Source: Psittacicella gerlachiana (GTDB lineage Bacteria > Pseudomonadota > Gammaproteobacteria > Enterobacterales > Psittacicellaceae). Taken from it: a DNA stretch of 35,074 bases. The DNA is taken from the NCBI RefSeq assembly GCF_003585965.1, contig NZ_NRJF01000063.1, positions 1 through 35,074 on the forward strand, in the 5' to 3' direction. The position numbers and the translations under genes are program-made. This document shows, piece after piece, positions 26,421 through 35,069 of this stretch (the stretch's first letter is position 1; the number at the start of each line of letters is the position of its first letter). Below the pieces are notes generated by a model. That model was not told where the DNA came from and did not search any database. It saw only the letters and a program-made list of their open reading frames with translations.

Positions 26421-27755
26421 ATGAGTGACGAAAAAGATAACAAATCTAGTGAAGATTTAAGTCGTGAATTAGAAGAACGCCTCAAAAAATTCCGCAAACT
26501 TGCGGGAAATGAAGAGGAGCAAACCACTAATTCATCTACTTCTCAAGAACAAACAACTGAACAAGAACCTAAGCGAACCTTTACACAAAGTAATCGTGAA
26601 AGTCGTGAAGACAACACTTCTAAAGATTCGCCAAATAAAGAAGAAAAGAAATCATTCAATATGCCTAAATTTTCTGGATTTAATTTTGAACTTGGAAAAC
26701 ACACTAAAACTGTAGCTGCAGGGGTAGTAGGTTTTCTAGCTCTAGTTTTTGTCGTTTCTGGTTTTTATACAGTAAACGAATCTGAACGTGGGGTAATTAA
26801 GCGTTTTGGTGCTTATAACTCTACAAGTATGCCAGGTTTAAACTGGAAAATTCCTCTTGTTGATAATGCTACGCTGGTAAATGTTCAACGTGTAAGTGAA
26901 TTACGTATTGATGGCACCATGCTTACTCGTGATGAAAACGTAGTTAATGTAACTTTAACCGTACAATACCGCATTGATGATCCTGTAAAATACCTTTTCA
27001 ATGTTGATGAACCTATTACCACTCTCGAAGAAGCGACAGAAGCTTCATTACGTTATGTAGTAGGTCACATGGACATGGACAATGTAATTACTACAGGACG
27101 TTCGGAAGTGCGTGAAAGTACACGTCAAATGCTTCTTAAAACTCTAGAAGCTTATAACGTAGGTATTGGGATTGTCGATGTTAACTTCCAATCTGCTCGT
27201 CCACCTGAAGCTGTAAAAGAAGCTTTTGATGATGCAATTAAAGCTCAAGAAGACGAACAACGTTTTATTCGTGAAGCAGAAGCTTATCAACGTTCACGTG
27301 AACCTATTGCTCGTGGTCAAGCTCAACGTATTGTGGAACAAGCACGTGGTTACGCTGCTCAAGTAGTTGCTGAAGCTAATGCTAATGCAGCTGAGTTTGA
27401 TAACCTCTTACCACAATTCCTTGCTAATCCACAAGTATTTAAACAAAGATACTATTTAGAAACTCTTGCAAATCTTTATGCCCAAACTCCTAAAGTAATT
27501 ATGCAAGATACTAATGGCATTACTTTCTTACCTCTAGATAAACTCTTAGAAAGAGTTGGACAAACCTCTGAAAAAGATAATGAACAAGGCGGTAACTTAA
27601 TTTTAACTCCAAGTTCATCTTCAACTTCTTCAACATCTACGTCTAACTCAACATCTACCACAACTACAAGCACTACTCAAGCGAGCCCAACAACTACAAC
27701 CAATAATTCTAGTCGTCAAGCTCCTAGTCGCTTTGTAACTAGAGGAGGTAACTAA
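26421..27755 (+). CDS. hflK: HflK, SPFH/band-7 membrane protease modulator
   Basis: HflK forms with HflC a large inner-membrane complex that encloses and modulates the FtsH protease. The 444-aa protein has a charged, Gln/Ser-rich cytoplasmic N-terminus (1-95), one membrane segment (about 97-115, AAGVVGFLALVFVVSGFY) and then the SPFH domain beginning NESERGVIKRFG and continuing through VTLTVQYRIDDPVKYLFNV. An Ala/Glu-rich coiled coil follows (about 270-320, QRIVEQARGYAAQVVAEANA). The C-terminus ends in a Ser/Thr/Asn homopolymer-like tail (about 397-435), of low complexity. The start is supported by TAAGGG six nt upstream. The gene overlaps hflC by one base (TAATG), so the pair is translationally coupled. 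Confidence 0.95.
   Translation: MSDEKDNKSSEDLSRELEERLKKFRKLAGNEEEQTTNSSTSQEQTTEQEPKRTFTQSNRESREDNTSKDSPNKEEKKSFNMPKFSGFNFELGKHTKTVAAGVVGFLALVFVVSGFYTVNESERGVIKRFGAYNSTSMPGLNWKIPLVDNATLVNVQRVSELRIDGTMLTRDENVVNVTLTVQYRIDDPVKYLFNVDEPITTLEEATEASLRYVVGHMDMDNVITTGRSEVRESTRQMLLKTLEAYNVGIGIVDVNFQSARPPEAVKEAFDDAIKAQEDEQRFIREAEAYQRSREPIARGQAQRIVEQARGYAAQVVAEANANAAEFDNLLPQFLANPQVFKQRYYLETLANLYAQTPKVIMQDTNGITFLPLDKLLERVGQTSEKDNEQGGNLILTPSSSSTSSTSTSNSTSTTTTSTTQASPTTTTNNSSRQAPSRFVTRGGN
27743..27749 (+). promoter_or_regulatory. Strong Shine-Dalgarno of hflC inside the hflK end
   Basis: An almost full anti-16S match (GGAGGT) lies within the last codons of hflK, about 6 nt before the hflC ATG at 27755. It is much better than the ribosome sites of the other genes here, and suggests matched HflK:HflC synthesis. 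Confidence 0.7.
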
Positions 27756-28765
27756 TGCAAAGAGAACATAAAATAGTTGCTGGCTTTATTGCTCTCGTAG
27801 TAATTTTATTCTTACTATTTAACTCTGTCTTTGTCGTAAATGAAGGTACACGAGCAATTAAATTACGTTTTAATAAAGTGGTACGTGATGGTGATGGACA
27901 AGTTGTAGTTTATCAACCAGGTTTACACTTTAAGCCTCCATTTATTGATAATGTAATTTCTTTAGATGCACGTTTACAAACTCTTGATGATACAACAGAC
28001 CGTTTCTTAACGGTTGAGAAAAAAGACGTATTAATTGAGTCTTACGTAAAATGGAAAGTTGTAGACTTTGGTCGTTTCTACACGACTACAGGTGGAATCT
28101 ACTCTCGTGCAAGTGACCTTTTACGTCGTAAAATCAATGACCGTCTACGTTCTGAAGTAGGTAGCCAAACAATTTCAGATATAGTTTCTGGTCAACGTTC
28201 GGAGTTAATGTCACAAGCAAAAGAAAGCCTCAATACCGGAGAAGATGGAGCATCTACTTTTGGTATTGAAGTAATTGATGTACGTGTAGTAAAAATCGAA
28301 TTACCAACTGAAGTCGCTGATTCAATCTACCAACGTATGCGTGCAGAGCGTATGGCTGTAGCGGGAGAACACCGTGCACAAGGTCAAGAGCAAGCACAAA
28401 TTATTATGTCGCAAACTGACCGTAATGTAACGGTAATTCTTTCTGAAGCTAATTTAGAAGCTGCAAAAATTCGTGCTCAAGCTGATGCCCAAGCAAATGC
28501 TATTTATAATCAAACCTATAGCAAAAACTTTGAGTTATTTAATTTCTTAAAAAACATGGAAGCTTACAAGGTTTCTTTAGCTAATAACAACAGTGTGTTA
28601 CTAATTAATCCTGAAAAAGATAGTTTCTATCAATATCTCTTTAATAACTCAATTTCGCAAACTACAACTCGTCCAAATACCAATGTGACAGTTCCAGCTT
28701 CAGCTTTACCAAGTAAAGAAAATCAAGTTAGTGAGCCGACAGCTCCACAAGTAACTAATCCATAA
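27755..28765 (+). CDS. hflC: HflC, SPFH/band-7 membrane protease modulator
   Basis: HflC is the partner of HflK in the FtsH-modulating complex. The 336-aa protein has a membrane segment almost at the N-terminus (about 7-28, IVAGFIALVVILFLLFNSVF), then the SPFH domain starting VVNEGTRAIKLRFNKV, with FKPPFIDNVISLDARLQTLD, YVKWKVVDFGRFY and RRKINDRLRSEVG. An Ala/Gln-rich coiled coil follows (about 205-250, RAEGRAQ-like repeats). The Pro/Thr-rich tail is short. The ATG overlaps the hflK stop and has a strong ribosome site. No hflX or other hfl-linked gene is adjacent. A strong terminator follows immediately. Confidence 0.95.
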   Translation: MQREHKIVAGFIALVVILFLLFNSVFVVNEGTRAIKLRFNKVVRDGDGQVVVYQPGLHFKPPFIDNVISLDARLQTLDDTTDRFLTVEKKDVLIESYVKWKVVDFGRFYTTTGGIYSRASDLLRRKINDRLRSEVGSQTISDIVSGQRSELMSQAKESLNTGEDGASTFGIEVIDVRVVKIELPTEVADSIYQRMRAERMAVAGEHRAQGQEQAQIIMSQTDRNVTVILSEANLEAAKIRAQADAQANAIYNQTYSKNFELFNFLKNMEAYKVSLANNNSVLLINPEKDSFYQYLFNNSISQTTTRPNTNVTVPASALPSKENQVSEPTAPQVTNP

Positions 28766-28766
28766 A

Positions 28767-28800
28767 AAAAGTCCCTAGAGTATAAGCTCTAGGGATTTTT
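28767..28800 (+). terminator. Terminator of hflK-hflC
   Basis: TCCCTAGAG (28772-28780) and CTCTAGGGA (28787-28795) form a perfect 9-bp stem with a 6-nt loop, followed by TTTTT. The A run before the stem can pair with the T run. It starts directly after the hflC stop. Confidence 0.9.
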
Positions 28801-29008
28801 ACTTATCTATTTATCTTTATTTTCGGATTTATCTCACCTATTTATACCTAACTTATCTATACTTCTACTTCCTATTATCAGTACTTTCCCTCTCTAAACT
28901 TATTTTACAGTTTACTGTTTTTATTTACCTCAAGCATTTTTATTTTCTAACTCTTAATACTTACTAGTCTTTGTTCTATATTTGTTTCTGTATTTAGTTA
29001 TACAAATA
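28801..29008. other. G-poor convergent spacer
   Basis: No gene is visible between the hflC and adhesin terminators. The plus strand is strongly pyrimidine-biased: by hand count 28801-28980 has about 8 G against about 38 C. It has no long hairpins. Confidence 0.5.
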
Positions 29009-29009
29009 C

Positions 29010-29040
29010 AAAAACTCCCCCCTACAAAAGTAGAGGAGAG
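29010..29040 (-). terminator. Terminator of the adhesin gene
   Basis: CTCCCCCCTAC (29015-29025) pairs with GTAGAGGAGAG (29030-29040) across two mismatches with an AAAA loop. On the minus strand it is followed by TTTTT (complement of 29010-29014). Confidence 0.65.
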
Positions 29041-29046
29041 CTAGGA

Positions 29047-29067
29047 AATCTTGATTTACTCAAGATT
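29047..29067 (-). repeat. Hairpin directly after the adhesin stop codon
   Basis: AATCTTGA (29047-29054) and TCAAGATT (29060-29067) form a perfect 8-bp stem with a 5-nt loop, two bases beyond the stop. It may protect the mRNA 3' end or act with the following terminator. Confidence 0.5.
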
Positions 29068-29069
29068 GG

Positions 29070-32000
29070 TTAGTTGTTTGTTGCTTCTACTAAACGCTGA
29101 CGTTGTTCATCTGTTAAGTCATTACGTTGTAATAGAGTTTGTACAGTTTGCGTCGCTGTATCTAAACCTAATTGATTTGCAATCTCTTGCACTAGATCTA
29201 CAACTGGAGTTACTAGACTTACATCTGTTGTCGTTACTTCAAGAGTAGGTAAATCAGGGAAGTTAAATTCAGGTAAAGGTTGTGCCGTACGAGCAAACTC
29301 ACCTAAACTTGTGTCTAAACGACGCACATCAAAGTTATTATTGATTAACCAAGATTTACGATTATCTTCAAAAATATCAGGTAATCTTAGATCATTAAAG
29401 CGAGTATCCATCTCTTGCTGAGGTTGATCAACTTCAATTGGAGCTACTTGTTTGCCAGCTTCACTTGGATCTACTGGAGTTGGTTCTGTAGGTTCCTCTA
29501 CTGGAGTTGGTTCTGCAGGTTCCTCTACTGGAGTTGGCTCCTTAGGTTCTTCTGATGGAGTTGGCTCAGTAGGTGTAGGAGTTACTGGCGTTGGCTCCTC
29601 CGTAGGTGTCGGCTCTACTGGAGTAGGCTCCTCGGTAGGTGTTGCAGAAGCTTCCTCATTAATAGTTAAATTCGGATTTGCCTCTAATACTGACGCCTTA
29701 TCTTCTTTCACTCCATTAAGAGTTGGAATATATTCTAGAGTTCCATTATTTGAAGCAAAAGTAACAGGTTTTTCCGACTCCTCAGTAACCGCAAACGCTA
29801 AAGACTCTAAAGTTAAACTATTTGATACTACTGAAGCTGAAGTTTTTGCATTAACACCAAGATTTTTATATTGCTCTATAGTGTTACCAGTTAATACTAC
29901 TTTACCTTGTGTAGAGGTTACATTAAAGTTACCTGTATTATCTCCAGTAAAGTTTGAACTATCAACTTCAACGTCATTGGTAGCAGTTAAGTTTACATTA
30001 GGAGCTGTTACGGTACTATTAGTAACTTCTAAAGTATCACTTGCTTCTACATCAAGACTTGTTGCTACTGCTAGGGTTGCATCGCCAAGAGTAACATTTC
30101 CTCCTTTAACCGCAACTCCTTTAGCTGCTGTCGCTTTTAAACCTGTTGCCGTTAAAGTTTTTGCTTGTAAACTCACATCATCTTGGCTAGTTAAGTTTGC
30201 ATTAGTTAATACTAGAGTATCTGCTCCTTGCAGAGTTAAGTTACCTTGAGCTTTTAAAGTTGCTCCTGTAAAGTTTACATGGTTAGGAGTTGCTACTGTG
30301 CTTGCCTCTGCTTCTAAACTATCAAGACGAGTTACCTCTTTCTCCGCAGTTAAGCTTAAGTCTCCAGTAGTTGTGGTTAGCTCAGCTTTAGTAGCATTTA
30401 CGCTTCCTACTTTTAACTCCGCAGTTCCTGTAGTTAATTTGCTATTTGCTAATTCTAAGTTCTCAGTATCAACTTTAGTTGTACCACTTACCGTAAAGCT
30501 ACCACCAGCATCTTGAACTAAAGATACAGATTTTGCAGTTATGGTAAAGTCACCAGCACTATTGAAAGTATCACCATCAGAAACTAAATCTGCTGTTGTT
30601 GCTAAAGCAAAGTTAACCTCACCAGCACCTGTAGTTGTATAAGTATTATTTACTGAATCAACACTGGTTTGAGCTTGAACCTTGAGATTATTTGTAGCTT
30701 TTAAGGTGCTATCGGTTACCGTTAAATCTTTAGTTGCATTTAAAGTAAGATTACTTACTGCTTGCGTAGTGACATTCTCAAGAGTTACTGTACCACCATT
30801 TAAAGCTACATTGCTTGCAAGATCAACTTTTAAGTTTTTCGCCGTTAGACTTTCATTACCTGTAATTGCTAACTCAGAAGCATTAAAGTTAGTTATATTG
30901 AAAACATGAACATATAAATCATTTGCAGTTACATTTTTAGCTTGTAACGCAACTTTATCACCTGTATCAAGTTTTGCTTTATCTAATACTAAAGTATCTG
31001 CCTCACTAACTACAAATCCTTTGGTAGTTGTAACTGTAGCTCCCGTAAAGTTTACGTGATTTGGTACAGCTACTTGAGGAGCATTATCTTCAAGACTTGC
31101 AAGGCGAGTTACCGCTTTGTTTGCTGTTACCGTTAAAGATCCTGCAGTAATTGTTACTTGTACACCTGAAGCATTTAAACTACCAACCGTTAAATTAGCG
31201 TCACTCGTAGTTAACTTAGCTTGTGCTAACTCTACGCGTTCTGCATTCAGGTTAGTACTTCCTGTTACGCTAAAGCTTCCGGTAGAACCTTGTTGAAGTA
31301 CGAAATTCTTCGCTGTAGCATTAAAGTTACCAGCACTATTGAATTTATCTTCCGTAGAAACTAACTCAGCATTTTCACCTAAATTAAAGTTAATACCTCC
31401 ATGATTACGAGTAGTATAACTATTATTAGTTGAATCTACACTTACGCCTGCAGCTACATTGAGATTATTCGTTGCAGTTAAAGTATTATCTTCGAGAACA
31501 GCTTCTTCAGTAGCTTCAAGACTAACATTCGCTACGGTTGTGGTAGTTGCATTAGTTAAAACTAAAGATTTACCTTTAAGTTTAAGTTCGGTCGCTAAAC
31601 CAACATTTAAGTTATCGGCTACTAAAGAATCAGTTCCTTCTAAAGTAACCGTTGCTTCTGACATTGGGGTGGTAAATACCGAATCTATCTCAAGATTATC
31701 TGCAGTTAGCTCTTTACCTTTTGCAACCACTTTGCTTGCATGTTGTACTTTTGCTTGATCTAATTTAAGCTCACCTTGCTCTGCAGTTAAAGTTAAATTC
31801 GCCACATTAGTTACACTAGTGCCGGTAAAGTTAAGACCAGCTTCACCTGTAGCCTTAGCCTCTAAATCACCATTTACATTGAAACTCGAAGAAGCAACAT
31901 TTACTGTAGCTCCTGTTAAATTAACTTTATTTGCACTCACTTGGAAACCACTGAGATCTAACTCATTAGTTGCAGTTAAGTTTAAATCTGTGGTTACACT

Positions 32001-35000
32001 TAAGCTAGAATTAGTCCCTGCATTAAATACTAAATCTTTAGCTTGTGCATTAAAGTAACCTGCTGAAGAGTAACTATTGTTATCAGCTAATAGAGAGTAA
32101 CCGCTAAAGTTAAAGTTAAAACCACCACCTGCAACTGTAGTTTTAAAAGAGTTGCGTTCTAATTGCGCATTATTAGTTCCACTTAAATTAATGTAATTAA
32201 TTGCCGTTAAAGTGTTGTTTTCTAACACTAAATCTTTAGTGGTATTAATATTTAGTTCGCTTGGAGCAATCGAAGAATTAATTACATGTACTTCTGGAGC
32301 GGTAAGATTAACTTTTGTACCTTTTACTGAAGTACCATCATTTAAGGCAACTTTATTATCTGAGCTCACAGTTAAATCATTGATTGCCGTAAAGTCGGTA
32401 TAAGTTACACCTACACTTTCAGCACCATGTAGATTTACATTATGTGCAACTAGATGGTTATCTTTACCTTCTTCGGCTGAAATAGCAACAAAACCTTTAG
32501 CACTTACATTAAAGTCACCCGCAAAAGCATTTACCGAGGTATTTGCTAAAGCAACATTATTTACCGCTACGGTTACATTTCCTGTAGTTGCCGTTAAACT
32601 TGCATTCGCTAAAGCTAGGTCACCAGCTTTTGTCTCTTGAGCAGTATTACTGGTTACAACTGTTAAGTCATTACTCGCAGTTAAGGTTGAATCTTGTACT
32701 AAAGCATTACCTGTACCTGTTACGACAGCTAAACCTTTACCTGCTTCAACCGAAGCAGCTACGACTAAGGTTTCACGATTACCGTCTAGAGTTAGATCTT
32801 GTCCCGCTTTTACGCTTGCATTGTGTACTACAACATCACGTCCAGTAGAGCGTAAATTCAGATTACCTTTAGTTGCTTCTAATTTCGCTTTACCATCAAC
32901 AGTAATATCATTAGCAGTCTCTACCAGTAAGTGTTCAGTTATTGCGGTTGCGCTAGACTGAGCGGTCACCGAAATATTATTGTCAGCTTCTAAGTTAACA
33001 CTATTTCCAGCAACTGATGAAGCTCCTTTAATCGTAAGGTCATTACCTTTAGCCGCAAAAGAAGTTGAGGTTACAGAAGACGCTCCATCAATAGTAAGAT
33101 TTTCTTTTGCCATTAAAGTTGCATTACCTGAAGCTATAATGATGCTTCCATTAGTAATACTATTATTTCCGGTTACAGCATAAGCATAGAAATCACCATG
33201 TTCACCTTGGGTATTATTTTGTAGCATGATAGTTGCATTTTGTAGAACAAGGTTACCACCTACAATTGCTGCTCCATTTAGTGATAGAGTACTGTTAGTA
33301 ATATTTGCATTTTCTGTCACACAGAAAATTACTTGCCCCACACTACTAAATGTACTGTTAAATACGGTAACATTTTCTGCAGTTACATTATCAGTACCAA
33401 CAAAATTAACATAAGCAAGATTAGAAACTGTAGAGTTAGAAACTCGTAACTCATTAGCAACTAAACTTAAGCCGTAAGAAGAATCACCTTTAACCGTTGC
33501 ATAATCAAAATAAATTACAGACTTATGATCCCCATCAGGTTTTACTAATAGAGTCACATTAGTTGTATTTAATTGTGATGATAGATCATCATCTTTAATA
33601 AATGAATAAAGTTTAGCTGTACCTTGATCCGCAGTATATACGCCACTAGTAAAATCTGTACCTGAAGCAAAATCAAAAAGAATAGTTAAATATTCACTTG
33701 CGGAATAAGTAGAAGAGTTTACAACCCTAATTTCTGTTGGGTCAATAAGCCAAGAACCACGCTCTCCATATACACTACGTGTATCTACTTGCGTACCACT
33801 AACGCTTATCACTTTCCCTGAGGTTTCCACAAAACCACCTTTGCCCTCTACGGCAGTGGCAATAAAGTTTCCGGCAACCGCAGCCTGATTCCCCCACACA
33901 ATAATTGTTCCCGCATCACCTTGGGTTGCAGAAACATCAATAGTAGCTCCTTGCTGTACCGTAGTTTTAGCGGCTAATTTTACTTCACCTTGTCCTTGAT
34001 AATCACCCCCGAGGCGTACTTGCTCAGTAGCTTTAATCTCCGTCGCTTTTTCTGCAACCACTACATCAGCAAATACATCTACTTTTTGGGCTTGCACACC
34101 AGCATTAACTACCGCTAAACTATGGCTACCATCAGTAGCTGTAGCTCCATAGAGTACTACTTCACCCGTAGCAGTTACTTTTACTCCAGAAACCGAAGTA
34201 CTTCCTGACACAAGATCAGCAAAAGCTTGAGCTTGAGTATAACCATGAGCTACTTTGTTCCCTGCGAGGTAAGCTTTCTTCGCAACAATTTCTCCTAGGT
34301 TTACCGCTTTATTTTCCGCCGTAACTTTATAAGAAATTAATGGATTATCTAGATCTTGAATAGTAATAGATTGCCCTGCTAAAAGATAGACTGTCCCATT
34401 TTTAGCTTCGAGAACTCCATTATTTACGACCTTGCCACCCACTAAAGCAAGCGTACCATCTTCCGCAACTTTAATTACCCCTTGGTTAATTACTGAAGCT
34501 AAAGCTTGTTCTTTATCTTGTGAGAAAACATAGTTACCGTTTACAAAGTCTTCATTAGTAAGATCTAGAGTTGAAGCAACTAAACCTGCTACATCTACTT
34601 GTGCATTTGCCCCAAACACTATCCCTGCAGGGTTAACGATAAACACTTTACCATTAGATTGGAGCTGACCGAGAATTTGCGACACGCTCCCGCCCAGCAC
34701 GCGGTTTAATACGGCTGAATTAGCATTTTCTTGGACGAACTTCACTAGTTCGTTACTATTGATATTAAATTTTTCCCAGTTAATTATGGCATGAGGAGAG
34801 TTAGTAATAGTAGTCACTAGACCCTCAGTAAGGGTCTGTACTTGTCCCGCTACTACTTGCATACCCGTACGCGCAGGATCGGCGTGGGCTAGAGACATTA
34901 ATGCCGTGAAAGGAATGAAAAGAGTCGCTAACTTACCTAGTTTAAAAAGCTTCGAGGTTAAGCTAGTTGCTGATTGAGTTGAACCTGTTGTTGCACTAGT

Positions 35001-35069
35001 TGCGAGTTCTGATACCGCATCTAATTGGCGAGTTTGTCTATTAAATTTTAATTTATAAATTTTATTCAT
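29070..35069 (-). CDS. Two-partner-secretion adhesin (filamentous haemagglutinin-like)
   Basis: This is a secreted beta-helical exoprotein of 1999 aa. Residues 1-25 (MNKIYKLKFN followed by RQTRQLDAVSELA) are an extended signal-peptide region of the autotransporter/TPS type. A hydrophobic core follows and cleavage is likely after AHA (61-63). The TPS domain (about 64-310) shows the family signature: SAVLNRVLGGSVSQILGQL, then NGKVFIVNPAGIVFGA with NPAG (146-149) in place of the usual NPNG. A long Asn/Thr/Val-rich beta-helix fills about 310-1800 and contains approximately 240-260 residue repeats. A Pro/Thr/Glu linker (about 1809-1870) leads to an acidic, partly helical C-terminus. I see a single cysteine. 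The TpsB outer-membrane transporter is not in this window and may lie upstream beyond the right edge. The ATG lies five bases from the edge, so the promoter is missing. Confidence 0.93.
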   Translation of the reverse strand: MNKIYKLKFNRQTRQLDAVSELATSATTGSTQSATSLTSKLFKLGKLATLFIPFTALMSLAHADPARTGMQVVAGQVQTLTEGLVTTITNSPHAIINWEKFNINSNELVKFVQENANSAVLNRVLGGSVSQILGQLQSNGKVFIVNPAGIVFGANAQVDVAGLVASTLDLTNEDFVNGNYVFSQDKEQALASVINQGVIKVAEDGTLALVGGKVVNNGVLEAKNGTVYLLAGQSITIQDLDNPLISYKVTAENKAVNLGEIVAKKAYLAGNKVAHGYTQAQAFADLVSGSTSVSGVKVTATGEVVLYGATATDGSHSLAVVNAGVQAQKVDVFADVVVAEKATEIKATEQVRLGGDYQGQGEVKLAAKTTVQQGATIDVSATQGDAGTIIVWGNQAAVAGNFIATAVEGKGGFVETSGKVISVSGTQVDTRSVYGERGSWLIDPTEIRVVNSSTYSASEYLTILFDFASGTDFTSGVYTADQGTAKLYSFIKDDDLSSQLNTTNVTLLVKPDGDHKSVIYFDYATVKGDSSYGLSLVANELRVSNSTVSNLAYVNFVGTDNVTAENVTVFNSTFSSVGQVIFCVTENANITNSTLSLNGAAIVGGNLVLQNATIMLQNNTQGEHGDFYAYAVTGNNSITNGSIIIASGNATLMAKENLTIDGASSVTSTSFAAKGNDLTIKGASSVAGNSVNLEADNNISVTAQSSATAITEHLLVETANDITVDGKAKLEATKGNLNLRSTGRDVVVHNASVKAGQDLTLDGNRETLVVAASVEAGKGLAVVTGTGNALVQDSTLTASNDLTVVTSNTAQETKAGDLALANASLTATTGNVTVAVNNVALANTSVNAFAGDFNVSAKGFVAISAEEGKDNHLVAHNVNLHGAESVGVTYTDFTAINDLTVSSDNKVALNDGTSVKGTKVNLTAPEVHVINSSIAPSELNINTTKDLVLENNTLTAINYINLSGTNNAQLERNSFKTTVAGGGFNFNFSGYSLLADNNSYSSAGYFNAQAKDLVFNAGTNSSLSVTTDLNLTATNELDLSGFQVSANKVNLTGATVNVASSSFNVNGDLEAKATGEAGLNFTGTSVTNVANLTLTAEQGELKLDQAKVQHASKVVAKGKELTADNLEIDSVFTTPMSEATVTLEGTDSLVADNLNVGLATELKLKGKSLVLTNATTTTVANVSLEATEEAVLEDNTLTATNNLNVAAGVSVDSTNNSYTTRNHGGINFNLGENAELVSTEDKFNSAGNFNATAKNFVLQQGSTGSFSVTGSTNLNAERVELAQAKLTTSDANLTVGSLNASGVQVTITAGSLTVTANKAVTRLASLEDNAPQVAVPNHVNFTGATVTTTKGFVVSEADTLVLDKAKLDTGDKVALQAKNVTANDLYVHVFNITNFNASELAITGNESLTAKNLKVDLASNVALNGGTVTLENVTTQAVSNLTLNATKDLTVTDSTLKATNNLKVQAQTSVDSVNNTYTTTGAGEVNFALATTADLVSDGDTFNSAGDFTITAKSVSLVQDAGGSFTVSGTTKVDTENLELANSKLTTGTAELKVGSVNATKAELTTTTGDLSLTAEKEVTRLDSLEAEASTVATPNHVNFTGATLKAQGNLTLQGADTLVLTNANLTSQDDVSLQAKTLTATGLKATAAKGVAVKGGNVTLGDATLAVATSLDVEASDTLEVTNSTVTAPNVNLTATNDVEVDSSNFTGDNTGNFNVTSTQGKVVLTGNTIEQYKNLGVNAKTSASVVSNSLTLESLAFAVTEESEKPVTFASNNGTLEYIPTLNGVKEDKASVLEANPNLTINEEASATPTEEPTPVEPTPTEEPTPVTPTPTEPTPSEEPKEPTPVEEPAEPTPVEEPTEPTPVDPSEAGKQVAPIEVDQPQQEMDTRFNDLRLPDIFEDNRKSWLINNNFDVRRLDTSLGEFARTAQPLPEFNFPDLPTLEVTTTDVSLVTPVVDLVQEIANQLGLDTATQTVQTLLQRNDLTDEQRQRLVEATNN
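29471..29640 (-). repeat. 27-bp tandem repeats coding a Pro-rich linker
   Basis: Four units with a 27-bp period begin at about 29471, 29498, 29525 and 29552 and encode nine-residue units of the type EPTPVEEPT. Less regular related units continue to about 29640. The first three are nearly identical in DNA, so copy number could change by slippage. Confidence 0.75.
29950..32250 (-). repeat. Three to four large repeats in the adhesin beta-helix
   Basis: Units of about 230-260 codons recur. They begin near 32250 (TTKDLVLENNTLTAINYI), 31530 (TEEAVLEDNTLTATNNL), 30750 (TKDLTVTDSTLKATNNL) and partially near 30055 (SDTLEVTNSTVTAPNVNL). Units 2 and 3 share SVDS-NN-YTT, FNSAG-F and NHVNFTGAT at a spacing of about 780 bp. 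Unit 1 is more diverged. Confidence 0.7.

Noticed and set aside
29471-29640. CRISPR-like array
   Set aside because: The repeats are tandem without unique spacers and lie in frame within the adhesin gene, coding a Pro-rich linker.
29452-30249. 265-codon plus-strand frame antisense to the adhesin
   Set aside because: It is the mirror of the repetitive Thr/Pro/Val-rich coding strand. The Gly/Val/Ser repeats follow from the 27-bp repeats, and there is no ribosome site.
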